NCBI GenBank assembly: GCA_903838705.1
Contig: CAILZL010000004.1
Coordinates: 1 to 64,000, forward strand
Direction of reading: 5' to 3'
From: an uncultured Pseudomonadota bacterium
Lineage (GTDB): Bacteria; Pseudomonadota; Gammaproteobacteria; Steroidobacterales; Steroidobacteraceae
DNA: 64,000 bases
Shown piece by piece: positions 26,485 through 36,005 of this stretch. The notes below the pieces were generated by a model. It was given only the letters and a program-made list of their open reading frames with translations, did not search any database and was not told the DNA's origin. The position numbers and the translations under genes are program-made. The stretch's first letter is position 1, and each line of letters opens with the position of its first letter.

Positions 26485-28242
26485 CTATCTTATCCGCTCG
26501 ACCAGCGCATACCGACGGCCCAGCGGTAATTCATATCGCTTGACCAACTGCCCTATTTGGGCATCCTGAAGCTCTTTCACAATCCCATCTGATGAATGTT
26601 TCGGCCGGTAAAACCTATGAACAAGCGGCTGCAATGCACCTGTAACGGTACCAGGCAACCGGACCAACAGTAACCCGTCCGTTGGATGCGCATCAAACCA
26701 CTGTTTAGCAAGGGCAAGCGCATCCTTACTTTCTTCGTTGAGCAGAACCATTGGTACACCCGACCGATAATCCATCATGGCAATGGTGGTTTCATCAGGC
26801 TGCAAGAGCGCGAGTGGCCTATTGCTGGCATCCTGCCTGATAGCCACGGCAATAGAAGGCAAGTTTTGCACTTGATCGAGTACCGGGAACAATGTCAGAC
26901 CTGCCATAACCATAGTCAGAGTGTAGATGGCATAGCACCATCCGATACTCATGGGCGATCTTTGCTTCTCGGCAAGCTTCGACTGCTTCATCGTCCACGC
27001 TGTCGCAGCAATCAGGATCAATGCGACCAGCACAAACCCCAGCCAGGATAGCGAGCTTGAATCGCTATATCCGGTTATCGCCAACAGACATACCAGACAG
27101 AAGATAATCACCACGAAGATAGCTACTAAAATTCGAGTAATACGAACAGCCCACACATCGACTCGATCTGAACCATTAAGGAATGCAGGCACCCACAAAC
27201 CCACCATCACTGCTAATCCGAGTAGACTCGGGGCAGCGTAGATTCCGCGTGCCGTTGTCGCCATGGATAACAACATAAGAAAGGGCAATGACGCCGCAAC
27301 CGCAAATCGCCAGCAGGTGCCTTCTCTGTTTTTCAATCGTATCCGCGCCCACGCACGATAGATTGCTGCACCCACCAGCAAGGTCCATGGAAACAGGTAG
27401 TACGGTAATTCCAGCCAGTACTTACCTGGCCAGTTCTGGTGACCAGATGCGTAGTCAAGCGCTCCTGATGCATGAATATCCGTGAACCGGCCCGCGAGGT
27501 TATTCCAGAACAACACGGCCAGTGCATGAGCACCTTCCGGCAATCTCCAGACGGAATAAATCCACAGACCGATTGCAGTCACTTGCAGAATCAATCCTGC
27601 CCACAACTGCCAGAGGGTGAGCTCGATCCAGCGCCTCTCCCATAAAAGCAGCACGAATAACGTCAAACCGGGAAATGCCCAGCCAACCGCACTCTTGGCC
27701 ATGAAGCCGATCAGCGCGCCAGCATGCATCAGTGTGTACCAAAGCAATTTTTCTCGGCCAGAGACAGCTAAATAGCCTCGGTACAGACCCAGCAATGATA
27801 CTGCACAGCCCGCAAGTAAAGACGCATCCGGTGCCAGCCACATAGCTACTTGATAAACGATACAAGCCGAGCCTATGAAGAGCGTGGCGAATGAGGCAGC
27901 CACCGCACCAGACATCGCGTACACAAGCAGCCAGACAGAAATCGAGGTCACGATGGCATAAATCAGATTAGGTGTGCGAGCCGACGCCGGAGTATCACCG
28001 AACATATGCATGGCAGCTGCTGACAACCAGTAACTTAGCGGGGGTTTTTCAAGAAATAGCTGGTCTGCAAGCTGCGGCAGGGTTTTATCCGACTGGATGC
28101 TCATGCGCCAGGCAATATCGGCTTCACGTGGTTCATCCGGCGTCCAGTACCCTCGCCCAAACAATCCGGTCATCCACAAAGGCGCCAATGCAACCAGCAC
28201 TATCAGAATCCATTTGGAAGGCGCCAAACCATCATTAGACAT
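26485..28242 (-). CDS. ArnT-like glycosyltransferase family 39 membrane enzyme
   Basis: 585 residues from the ATG giving MSNDGLAPSKW, with AAAGGTG 5 bases upstream. About twelve hydrophobic segments follow. The first periplasmic loop has GYWTPDEPREADIAWRM and LFLEKPPLSYWL, matching the GT-C (PMT/ArnT) motif with the catalytic DE pair and the KPPL segment. These enzymes transfer a sugar from an undecaprenyl phosphate carrier. A second, closer ArnT lies at 28717 on the opposite strand. This one stands alone, and its donor and acceptor are unknown. Confidence 0.8.
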   Translation of the reverse strand: MSNDGLAPSKWILIVLVALAPLWMTGLFGRGYWTPDEPREADIAWRMSIQSDKTLPQLADQLFLEKPPLSYWLSAAAMHMFGDTPASARTPNLIYAIVTSISVWLLVYAMSGAVAASFATLFIGSACIVYQVAMWLAPDASLLAGCAVSLLGLYRGYLAVSGREKLLWYTLMHAGALIGFMAKSAVGWAFPGLTLFVLLLWERRWIELTLWQLWAGLILQVTAIGLWIYSVWRLPEGAHALAVLFWNNLAGRFTDIHASGALDYASGHQNWPGKYWLELPYYLFPWTLLVGAAIYRAWARIRLKNREGTCWRFAVAASLPFLMLLSMATTARGIYAAPSLLGLAVMVGLWVPAFLNGSDRVDVWAVRITRILVAIFVVIIFCLVCLLAITGYSDSSSLSWLGFVLVALILIAATAWTMKQSKLAEKQRSPMSIGWCYAIYTLTMVMAGLTLFPVLDQVQNLPSIAVAIRQDASNRPLALLQPDETTIAMMDYRSGVPMVLLNEESKDALALAKQWFDAHPTDGLLLVRLPGTVTGALQPLVHRFYRPKHSSDGIVKELQDAQIGQLVKRYELPLGRRYALVERIR

Positions 28243-28716
28243 ACTTACACCTTTGAGCATAGAGCTGCACTACGCGCTGTTGACTGATGGCTGCCTAATT
28301 CGAGACTGGGATGAATACTTAGCGCCATAAACGTGGTGCCATCAACGATGGAAACCCCATCAAATTTGATCCACTCTACTGAACTCAAACGCAAAATGCG
28401 TATGAATTTGCTCCATTCCCGTCGCCATGAGCCACCCATCAAGCTCATCGTCTTGCAAGTCATCAAAGCCCGAATTAACCAGACGCCCTGGGTCGCCCAG
28501 CTGCTCGACCATTACCCAATAAATGACCGCCATTCAGATCAGCACCGACATTCAATCCCAAATTATATGGAAAAGTGTTTATAATTAGCAGGTTAATACG
28601 TTTCAAAAAAAGATGTTCTTGCCAGGCGTTCAATCAGCGACTGCCATTCAGTTATCTTAAGAATTTCACGCAGGTTCTGCCCCAAGCCGGACCTACTCTA
28701 CGGGTCATAGTGATAG
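28243..28716. other. 474-bp divergent intergenic region upstream of the arn operon
   Basis: It separates the lone GT39 gene (-) from arnT (+). A TATAAT at 28580-28585 (+) may be the -10 of the arn promoter, but no convincing -35 precedes it. Two open frames of 70-80 codons (28245-28466 minus, 28333-28584 plus) exist, and I recognise neither. I see no repeat, terminator or PmrA-type direct repeat that I would defend. Confidence 0.35.
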
Positions 28717-30405
28717 ATGTCAGAATCGCCAATACATCCCGCCGCATCATCCGCAGAGTACCGGTTAAGACTGGTGTTCACGATGCTGGTGGTACTGGTC
28801 TCCCTTGCCTGGTTTACTACACTGGGCACACGACGTCTGCTTGAACCCGATGAAGGACGCTATGCGGAAATTTCCCGTGAAATGGTGGTCACGGGTGACT
28901 GGGTAACTCCGCGCCTGAACGGCATCAAATACTTTGAAAAACCTCCGCTGCAGTACTGGACGACAGCAGCCGCCTATGAAGTACTGGGTCAAAACGAATT
29001 TGCCGCCAGGCTCTGGACCGGGCTGACCGGATTCGCTGGTATCGTTCTGGTCGCCTTCGCGGGTCAACGACTTTTCAACCTGCGCACTGGTTACGCTGCC
29101 GCCGCCATCCTCGGCAGCTGTCTTCTATACATCATCATCAGCCACATCAATACTCTGGACATGAGCCTCAGCTTCTTCCTTGAACTGGCCATCTTCAGCT
29201 TCCTGCTCGCACAGACTTCACCCCCGCACTCACGAAGCGAAAAATACTGGATGTACCTTGCATGGATGGCCACTGCACTGGGATTCATGAGCAAGGGGTT
29301 GGTGGCGTTGATACTGCCGGCACTCACATTAATCGCATACACGGCAGCAACGCGGGACTTTTCATCCTGGAAGCGACTGCACCTGCTGCCAGGCATGGCA
29401 CTATTCCTGCTGATTTCAGCCCCCTGGATTATTGCTGTTTCGCTGAAAAATCCGGAGTTCCCGCAATTCTTTTTTATCCACGAGCATTTCGCACGCTTTC
29501 TGACTACCGTGCATGAACGTGATGCACCATGGTGGTATTTCCTGCCTTTACTTGCGCTGGGAGCATTACCATGGACATCTATCGCCTTTCCCGCGTTTCT
29601 CGCCAGTTGGCGCGCGGATAGCAATTCAGGTATTCAGGTACGTCGCTTTATGTGGATCTGGGTTGTGAGTGTGATCAGCTTTTTCAGCATATCGCATTCA
29701 AAATTACCTCCCTATATCGCACCCGTTTTTCCCATGCTGGCCCTGCTGATTGCTGAAGCATTACAGCGCATAAACGAGCAGCGTCTGCGGGTTCACTTTT
29801 TAATTATTGGTATTTTTGTAGGAGCGCTGACGCTAACCATTGCACTCTTGCCTGATGACATTGCCGGTCAACGCTCAGTCGATCTGGTTATCACTTTACG
29901 TCCTCGACTTGCACTAAGTCTGCTGATTATCACACTAAGCGCATTGCTGGCAGCTCACGCAATCAAACGTATAGGACTGCACACCGCAGTTGCAGTGCTG
30001 GGATTGGGATCAATCACCGGTCTGTGCGTACTGGTATATAGCGCCGATGCGCTGCGCAGCACCCGGTCAAAGTACGCATTTGCTCAACAACTCAAGTCGC
30101 TCATACAGCCTGACAATAAACTGTATAGCGTCCAGCAATACTCGCAAACCCTCCCTTTTTATCTGGGCCGCACCTTCACTCTGACAGGTTATCGTGGCGA
30201 ACTGGATTTTGGCCTCTCACAGGAACCAGCACTGGGTCTACCGGATATAGAAGCATTTTTGACACACTGGACCACAGACACTCATCCTGTGGCAGTAATG
30301 GAAACGCAAGTCGCCGAACAACTCAGGCAGCGCGGTATTCCAATGAGCGTACTCGCTTCTGATAGTGATCTGACAGCAATTACCAAACCACAGGGACACC
30401 CATGA
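28717..30405 (+). CDS. arnT: Lipid A 4-amino-4-deoxy-L-arabinose transferase
   Basis: 562 residues, about twelve membrane segments, the expected ArnT length. The first loop LLEPDEGRYAEISREMVVTGDWVTPRLNG and YFEKPPLQYW carry the catalytic acidic pair and KPPL motif. Next comes INTLDMSLSFF and the late loop with the YSVQQYSQTLPFYLGR segment. It moves aminoarabinose from undecaprenyl phosphate to lipid A phosphates on the periplasmic side and lowers polymyxin binding. It is the first gene of a seven-gene operon. The ribosome binding site is weak. Confidence 0.9.
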   Translation: MSESPIHPAASSAEYRLRLVFTMLVVLVSLAWFTTLGTRRLLEPDEGRYAEISREMVVTGDWVTPRLNGIKYFEKPPLQYWTTAAAYEVLGQNEFAARLWTGLTGFAGIVLVAFAGQRLFNLRTGYAAAAILGSCLLYIIISHINTLDMSLSFFLELAIFSFLLAQTSPPHSRSEKYWMYLAWMATALGFMSKGLVALILPALTLIAYTAATRDFSSWKRLHLLPGMALFLLISAPWIIAVSLKNPEFPQFFFIHEHFARFLTTVHERDAPWWYFLPLLALGALPWTSIAFPAFLASWRADSNSGIQVRRFMWIWVVSVISFFSISHSKLPPYIAPVFPMLALLIAEALQRINEQRLRVHFLIIGIFVGALTLTIALLPDDIAGQRSVDLVITLRPRLALSLLIITLSALLAAHAIKRIGLHTAVAVLGLGSITGLCVLVYSADALRSTRSKYAFAQQLKSLIQPDNKLYSVQQYSQTLPFYLGRTFTLTGYRGELDFGLSQEPALGLPDIEAFLTHWTTDTHPVAVMETQVAEQLRQRGIPMSVLASDSDLTAITKPQGHP

Positions 30406-30773
30406 CACCCATCGCATTTGCACTGGTACTCACGGGCGTAATGCTGAATGCCTGCGCACAACTACTGCTCAAAGCTGGCACCAACGCTATAGGGCATTTT
30501 GAATTCTCAGGTCGCGAAATATTTTCTGTCGCGCCCAGATTGCTGTTTGAGCCACATATTATGGCGGGACTGGGATGCTACGCCATCAGCGTCGTAGTGT
30601 GGATTGGTGCCTTGTCGCGCACACCAGTCAGCATTGCCTACCCGATGTTATCAGTTGGCTATGTTGTTAATGCCTTAGCTGCCTGGTATTTGTTTTCAGA
30701 AGCACTGACTCCAACAAAAATCATTGGGATCACGCTCATAATCATTGGCGTCGTCCTTGTCTCCCGAACATGA
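30402..30773 (+). CDS. Small multidrug resistance-like (ArnE/ArnF-type) undecaprenyl-aminoarabinose flippase subunit
   Basis: 123 residues and four membrane segments. Motifs of the EamA/SMR fold: LNACAQLLLKAG, SRTPVSIAYPMLSVGYVVNALAAWYLF, and ALTPTKIIGITLIIIGVVLVSR. It overlaps arnT by four bases (ATGA). In enterobacteria two such proteins, ArnE and ArnF, form the flippase. Only one is present here, so a homodimer or a partner elsewhere must be assumed. Confidence 0.85.
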   Translation: MTPIAFALVLTGVMLNACAQLLLKAGTNAIGHFEFSGREIFSVAPRLLFEPHIMAGLGCYAISVVVWIGALSRTPVSIAYPMLSVGYVVNALAAWYLFSEALTPTKIIGITLIIIGVVLVSRT

Positions 30774-30780
30774 ATGCCCC

Positions 30781-31926
30781 ATGAGTGCACAAGACCGCAT
30801 CCCCTTGACTCGGCCAACAATTGACGACGCTACGATTGCCGGCGTCGTTGAAGTACTGCGTTCCGGGTGGATTACCTCCGGCCCCAAGGTGAAGGAGTTC
30901 GAAGCACAACTATCGCAATATTGCGGGGGACGACCAGTGCGCGCCTTTAACTCAGGCACCTGCACCATGGAAATCGCATTACGCATTGCAGGTATTGGCC
31001 CCGGCCATGAAGTAATCACCACGCCACTATCATGGGTTTCCACCAGCAACGTAATTCTTCAAGTCGGTGCCCGACCTGTATTCGTAGATATTGACCCGAC
31101 AACTCGTAACATTGATTTATCACGCATCGAAGCGGCCATTACACCCGCAACACGCGCCATTATTCCTGTGGATCTGGCAGGGCTTCCTGTTGACCGCGAT
31201 GCGCTTTATTTGATTGCGAAAAAACATCAGCTGCGAGTGATCGAAGATGCCGCACAGTCTTTTGGCAGCAACTGGCACGACAAGCCCATCGGCACCACTG
31301 GTGATTTTGTCTCCTTCAGCTTTCACGCTAACAAGAATATCACCACCATTGAAGGTGGCTGTCTCGTTATGAACACCGAACCCGAAAGTCGCCTTGCCGA
31401 ACAATATCGCCTGCAGGGCGTCATGCGCTCAGGCTATGACGGTATGGAAGTGGATGTGCCTGGCGGCAAATTCAATCTGACCGATGTTGCAGCACGTGTG
31501 GGACTTGGGCAATTACCTCATCTTGATGAATTTACCGAAAAGCGCCGGGCACTGGCGCAACAGTATTTCAAGCTGCTGAGCTCACATCAGGAACTGGGTT
31601 TACAGCTGCCGGTTGCCGACTTTAAACATAGCAACTGGCATATGTTCCAGATCGTGCTGCCTGAATCCAGACTTAAAATTAATCGAGCGCAGATCATGGC
31701 CTCACTGGATTCGGCCGGTATTGGCAGTGGCGTGCACTATCCTCCAATCCATCTATTTGCGCTGTATCGGCGTTCAGGCTGGAAAGAGGGCGATATGCCA
31801 CACGCCGAATATGTTGGCCGAAATATTCTGACTCTGCCCTTATACCCCACCATGACCACCATGGATGTCGAGCGTGTAGTAAACGCACTCGTCACCATAC
31901 TGCAAGCAAACATACGATCAGATTAA
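30781..31926 (+). CDS. arnB: UDP-4-amino-4-deoxy-L-arabinose aminotransferase
   Basis: 381 residues from the ATG giving MSAQDRIPLTRPTID, 7 bases after the preceding stop. It is a DegT/DnrJ/EryC1 PLP enzyme: NSGTCTMEIAL (57-67), TPLSWVSTSN, EDAAQSFGS (155-163), and the PLP lysine K185 in SFHANKNITTIEGG. It aminates UDP-4-keto-pentose with glutamate. Assignment to ArnB rather than another DegT enzyme rests mainly on the operon. Confidence 0.9.
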   Translation: MSAQDRIPLTRPTIDDATIAGVVEVLRSGWITSGPKVKEFEAQLSQYCGGRPVRAFNSGTCTMEIALRIAGIGPGHEVITTPLSWVSTSNVILQVGARPVFVDIDPTTRNIDLSRIEAAITPATRAIIPVDLAGLPVDRDALYLIAKKHQLRVIEDAAQSFGSNWHDKPIGTTGDFVSFSFHANKNITTIEGGCLVMNTEPESRLAEQYRLQGVMRSGYDGMEVDVPGGKFNLTDVAARVGLGQLPHLDEFTEKRRALAQQYFKLLSSHQELGLQLPVADFKHSNWHMFQIVLPESRLKINRAQIMASLDSAGIGSGVHYPPIHLFALYRRSGWKEGDMPHAEYVGRNILTLPLYPTMTTMDVERVVNALVTILQANIRSD

Positions 31927-31939
31927 GCAGATAACGCAT

Positions 31940-32929
31940 ATGAATATCGACCTTTCTATTGTTATTCCAATTTTCAATGAAGCCGCCGGGCTGGATTCAC
32001 TGTTTGCCAGGCTGTATCCGGCGCTGGATAAACTCGCACGGGAATTATCTCTGAGCTATGAACTCATTCTGATAGATGATGGCAGCCGCGACCAGTCTCC
32101 CGCCATGCTGCGCGAACAGTTCACCAAGCGACCTGATGTCACGCGAGTGGTGCTGCTGGCTGTCAATGCCGGTCAGCATATGGCCATCAAGGCAGGGTTT
32201 GAAGTTACTCGCGGCACAACGGTAGTCACACTTGATGCAGACCTGCAAAATCCGCCTGAAGAAATCGGCAAGCTCGTGGCAAAAATTAACGAAGGCTATG
32301 ACTATGTAGGTGGGTACCGAAGGGAACGACAGGACTCTGCGTTTCGAAAATATCCATCGCGCCTGCTGAACCGCATTCGCGAACGTACAACCCGCATCCG
32401 CATGCGTGACCAGGGCTGCATGTTACGCGCCTATAGCCGTCCGATCATTGATGCAATAAATCATTCCAACGAAGTTAATCTGTATATCCCTGCACTGGCT
32501 TTTATCTATGCACGAAACCCCACCGATGTCGAAGTAGCACATGAAGAAAGAGCAGCGGGTGAATCAAAGTATCCGCTTTCAAAACTCATTCGACTTAATT
32601 TCGATCTGATGACTGGCTTCTCACTTATGCCGCTACAGATGTTTTCAATGATCGGCATGATTACCGCAATTATTTCCACTGCCGCGTTCATCTTCCTGGC
32701 CATTCGACGTATGCTGCATGGCGTCGATGCAGACGGTGTGTTCACTCTATTCAGCTTCACCTTCATGCTATTGGGCGTTGCCTTATTCGGCATGGGTCTG
32801 CTCGGTGAATATATCGGTCGTATCTATCAGCAAGTGCAGTCTCGCCCACGCTATCTGATTCAAGCCATCCTCGAGCAGAAATCGACTGACGCAACCCCAG
32901 CAACAACCACCAGCATCACTCACTCATGA
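31940..32929 (+). CDS. arnC: Undecaprenyl-phosphate 4-deoxy-4-formamido-L-arabinose transferase
   Basis: 329 residues. The GT2 domain has SIVIPIFNEA, LIDDGSRD (D46/D47), the metal-binding DAD (D99, D101 in TLDADLQNPPEE) and MRDQGCMLRAY. Two C-terminal membrane segments (about 232-257 and 270-292) are followed by LLGEYIGRIYQQVQSRPRYLI. It loads the formylated sugar onto undecaprenyl phosphate. It overlaps the next gene by four bases. Confidence 0.93.
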   Translation: MNIDLSIVIPIFNEAAGLDSLFARLYPALDKLARELSLSYELILIDDGSRDQSPAMLREQFTKRPDVTRVVLLAVNAGQHMAIKAGFEVTRGTTVVTLDADLQNPPEEIGKLVAKINEGYDYVGGYRRERQDSAFRKYPSRLLNRIRERTTRIRMRDQGCMLRAYSRPIIDAINHSNEVNLYIPALAFIYARNPTDVEVAHEERAAGESKYPLSKLIRLNFDLMTGFSLMPLQMFSMIGMITAIISTAAFIFLAIRRMLHGVDADGVFTLFSFTFMLLGVALFGMGLLGEYIGRIYQQVQSRPRYLIQAILEQKSTDATPATTTSITHS

Positions 32930-33849
32930 ATACTGCTGTCGTCTTTGCTTACCACAATGTGGGCGTACGCTGCCTGTCCGTGCTGCTTGCACATGGTGTG
33001 GATGTACTCTTGGTGCTAACTCACGAAGATGATCCTGCAGAACAGATATGGTTTGATAGTGTCAGCAAGCTGGCCGCCCGAAATCACCTGCTGTATGTCA
33101 GCCCTAAGAATCCAAACGAAAAGCAATGGCTGGATCAAATTGCCAGTCTGCAACCTGACTTCATTTTTTCTTTCTACTATCGCCACATGTTAAGCCCTGA
33201 ACTGCTGGCTTGCGCACGCCGTGGTGCATACAACATGCACGGTTCCCTGCTACCCAAGTATCGAGGCCGCGTGCCAGTCAACTGGGCCATCATCCATGGC
33301 GAACGACACACCGGTGCAACTTTGCATGAAATGGTTGCCAAACCCGATGCAGGTGCGATCGCCGGCCAGCAAGCAATACCGATCCTGCCCGACGACACGG
33401 CGTTCGATGTATTCAAAAAAGTGACTGTTGCCGCGGAAATGGTGCTGGATCAGGCGCTGCCTTCCATTCTTTCCGGGACGCTCAAGCTACAAGCTCAGAA
33501 TCTGACACAAGGTTCGTATTTTGGCGGACGCAAACCTGAAGATGGACGAATCAACTGGCGTTCCACAGCCACTCAGATTCACAACCTGATTCGAGCCGTC
33601 GCACCACCTTATCCGGGCGCCTTCACTGAAATACAGGGCAAAATCCTTAAAATTCTAAGCAGCCGCATCCTGCATGAACACCGCAACAAGGAAGGGGCTG
33701 GATGTTTATACTGGCAGGGTTCGAGCCTGCGCGCAGTGCTGCACGACGGCAGCATGATGGAACTGCTGGAAGTCGAACTTCAGGGTAAATTGCTGTCCAA
33801 ATCCGCCTGGGAGGACGCATTTGGGCAGTCACCCCTGCTTCTGACCTGA
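32926..33849 (+). CDS. UDP-4-amino-4-deoxy-L-arabinose formyltransferase (ArnA N-terminal half as a separate protein)
   Basis: 307 residues equal to the formyltransferase domain of ArnA. The catalytic triad is N103, H105 (NMHGSLLPKYRGRVPVNW) and D141 (KPDAGAIAGQ). The C-terminal OB-like part has PPYPGAFTEIQGKILKI. It formylates the amino sugar using 10-formyl-THF. In E. coli this is fused to the dehydrogenase; here the two are separate genes 72 bases apart. Confidence 0.92.
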   Translation: MNTAVVFAYHNVGVRCLSVLLAHGVDVLLVLTHEDDPAEQIWFDSVSKLAARNHLLYVSPKNPNEKQWLDQIASLQPDFIFSFYYRHMLSPELLACARRGAYNMHGSLLPKYRGRVPVNWAIIHGERHTGATLHEMVAKPDAGAIAGQQAIPILPDDTAFDVFKKVTVAAEMVLDQALPSILSGTLKLQAQNLTQGSYFGGRKPEDGRINWRSTATQIHNLIRAVAPPYPGAFTEIQGKILKILSSRILHEHRNKEGAGCLYWQGSSLRAVLHDGSMMELLEVELQGKLLSKSAWEDAFGQSPLLLT

Positions 33850-33921
33850 ATTCATGATTTAATTGCCATATTGAATATCCTGTTAAGCATTTGTTAAGCA
33901 TTGTCACTTCGGAACTTTCTA

Positions 33922-34965
33922 ATGAAAAAAGTACTTATTATCGGCGTTAATGGATTCATCGGCCATCACCTTGCCAATCGCATCCTGAGCACTACCGACT
34001 GGGAAGTGTATGGCATGGACATGAACTCGGATCGTATCGATCATTTGCGTGCTGATAAGCGTTTTCACTTCTTTGAAGGTGACATCACGATCAATCGGGA
34101 ATGGATTGCATACCACATCAAGAAGTGCGACGTAATCCTCCCACTGGTTGCCATTGCCACACCAGCCACCTACGTGCAGGAGCCATTGCGCGTATTTGAA
34201 CTCGACTTTGAAGCCAATCTGCCTATTGTTCGGGCTGCAGTCCAATACAAAAAACGCCTCATTTTCCCATCCACTTCCGAAGTCTATGGCATGTGTGATG
34301 ACGAAGCCTTCGATCCAGAAACCTCCAACACAGTCTATGGCCCAATCAATAAACCACGATGGATCTATGCCTGTGCAAAACAGATGATGGACCGTGTGAT
34401 ACATGCCTATGGTCAACAGCAGGGTTTTGACTTCACTCTGTTCCGCCCATTCAACTGGATCGGCTCAGGACTGGACTCAATCAACACCGCCAAAGAAGGT
34501 AGCTCGCGAGTTCTCACCCAGTTCCTGGGTCATATCGTGCGTGGTGAGCCCATCAAGCTGGTGGACGGAGGTCAGCAAAAGCGTTCATTTACTCATATTG
34601 AAGATGGCATTGATGCGCTGATGGCTATTATTGAGAACAAGAACGGTATCGCAAAAGGCAAAATTTATAACATCGGCAATCCGGCCAATAACTTCTCAAT
34701 TCGTGAACTGGCGCAGAACATGCTAGCTCTGGCCGCCAAGTATCCTGAATACGCTGAATCCGCAAAGAAAGTGCAACTTATCGAAGTACAGGCGAAAAGC
34801 TACTACGGCGACGGCTATCAGGATGTAAAAAACCGCGTACCCAAGATTGAGAACACCTGTGCCGATCTGAACTGGAAGCCGCGCGTCAGCATGGAACAAG
34901 CTCTGGAACGTATTTTCGAGTCTTACCGCACGCATGTCCGAGATGCACAGGATCTGCTCAATTAA
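33922..34965 (+). CDS. UDP-glucuronate decarboxylase/dehydrogenase (ArnA C-terminal half as a separate protein)
   Basis: 347 residues from the ATG giving MKKVLIIGVNGFIGHH; the frame is open 7 codons earlier but this start fits the Rossmann fold. NAD loop GVNGFIG (8-14), TSE at 118-120 (S119, E120), the Y149-xxx-K153 pair (WIYACAK) and R221 (QQKRSF) correspond to the ArnA catalytic residues S433, E434, Y463, K467 and R619. It oxidises and decarboxylates UDP-glucuronate to the 4-keto-pentose. Confidence 0.93.
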   Translation: MKKVLIIGVNGFIGHHLANRILSTTDWEVYGMDMNSDRIDHLRADKRFHFFEGDITINREWIAYHIKKCDVILPLVAIATPATYVQEPLRVFELDFEANLPIVRAAVQYKKRLIFPSTSEVYGMCDDEAFDPETSNTVYGPINKPRWIYACAKQMMDRVIHAYGQQQGFDFTLFRPFNWIGSGLDSINTAKEGSSRVLTQFLGHIVRGEPIKLVDGGQQKRSFTHIEDGIDALMAIIENKNGIAKGKIYNIGNPANNFSIRELAQNMLALAAKYPEYAESAKKVQLIEVQAKSYYGDGYQDVKNRVPKIENTCADLNWKPRVSMEQALERIFESYRTHVRDAQDLLN

Positions 34966-35021
34966 CGCATCATTCGTGGCGACCTTCTGCTGGTCTATCC
35001 AGCAAAGCCCCATCAGCGACC

Positions 35022-35945
35022 ATGCAGCTTGCACTGAAAATTGACGTGGATACCTACCGTGGCACACTTGAAGGCGTGCCACGTCTTTTGAATTTGCTGG
35101 ACAAACACAAAATACGGGCCACTTTTCTGTTCTCCCTCGGCCCTGATCACACCGGACGCGCGCTGAAGCGGATTTTTCGTCCCGGTTTTCTCAATAAGGT
35201 CAGCCGCACCTCTGTACTCAGCCACTATGGCATCCGTACGCTTCTGTACGGGGTATTGCTACCAGGCCCGGATATCGGCAAACGCTGCCTGCCATTACTT
35301 CGAAGTGTGCTGGATAGTGGTCATGAAGTCGGCATTCATACCTGGGATCATATTCGCTGGCAAGATGGCGTCGAATACGCTGATGCACACTGGACCTCCG
35401 CAGAAATGAATAAAGCAGCACAGCGATTTCATGACATCTTCGGCAGTGCAGCAAAAACGCATGGTGCCGCCGGTTGGCAGATGAATGACTATGCCTTCGA
35501 GCTAACCGAAACACTTGGATTTCAATACAGCTCTGATACCCGGGGACACTCCCCGTTTCTACCCTGCGTGAATGGCAAGATAATACACTGCCCGCAACTA
35601 CCAAGTACCCTGCCTACTCTCGATGAGTTACTGGGCATTGGTGACATAACCGCCCACAATGTTGCCGATCATGTTCTACGGATAACTGCACCACTTCCTT
35701 CATTTCCACCTGTCTATACGCTCCATGCTGAAATGGAAGGGATGCAGCTGTTACCGATACTTGATCAGTTGCTGGCGGGCTGGCGAACTCAGGGCTATTC
35801 GCTGGGCACATCTCGCAACATTTTTGAAAACCTTGATCTGAAAAAATTACCCGCCCACCACATCACTCGAGGCACAGTACCAGGACGATCTGGCACGCTA
35901 ATGCTGCAAGGACCTGCTGTCGCACAGCATTCTGTTATGGGTTAG
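35022..35945 (+). CDS. arnD: 4-deoxy-4-formamido-L-arabinose-phosphoundecaprenol deformylase
   Basis: 307 residues of the polysaccharide deacetylase (NodB) fold. LKIDVDTYRG carries the catalytic and metal aspartates. HKIRATFLFSLGPDHTGRA, EVGIHTWDHIRWQD (metal histidines) and RGHSPFLPCVNG are typical of ArnD. YTLHAEMEGM is the late motif. It removes the formyl group so that the free amino sugar can be flipped and used by ArnT. It is the last gene of the arn operon. Confidence 0.94.
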   Translation: MQLALKIDVDTYRGTLEGVPRLLNLLDKHKIRATFLFSLGPDHTGRALKRIFRPGFLNKVSRTSVLSHYGIRTLLYGVLLPGPDIGKRCLPLLRSVLDSGHEVGIHTWDHIRWQDGVEYADAHWTSAEMNKAAQRFHDIFGSAAKTHGAAGWQMNDYAFELTETLGFQYSSDTRGHSPFLPCVNGKIIHCPQLPSTLPTLDELLGIGDITAHNVADHVLRITAPLPSFPPVYTLHAEMEGMQLLPILDQLLAGWRTQGYSLGTSRNIFENLDLKKLPAHHITRGTVPGRSGTLMLQGPAVAQHSVMG

Positions 35946-36005
35946 CACAATTACCAAAAAGAGTGCCTACTGGAATTCCGCCCTGTTATTCATAACAATG
36001 CGAGT

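Noticed and set aside
28245-28584. Two open frames of about 70-80 codons in the region before arnT
   Set aside because: Neither has a clear ribosome binding site or a family I recognise. The minus frame has a faint transposase-like look, but not enough to call.
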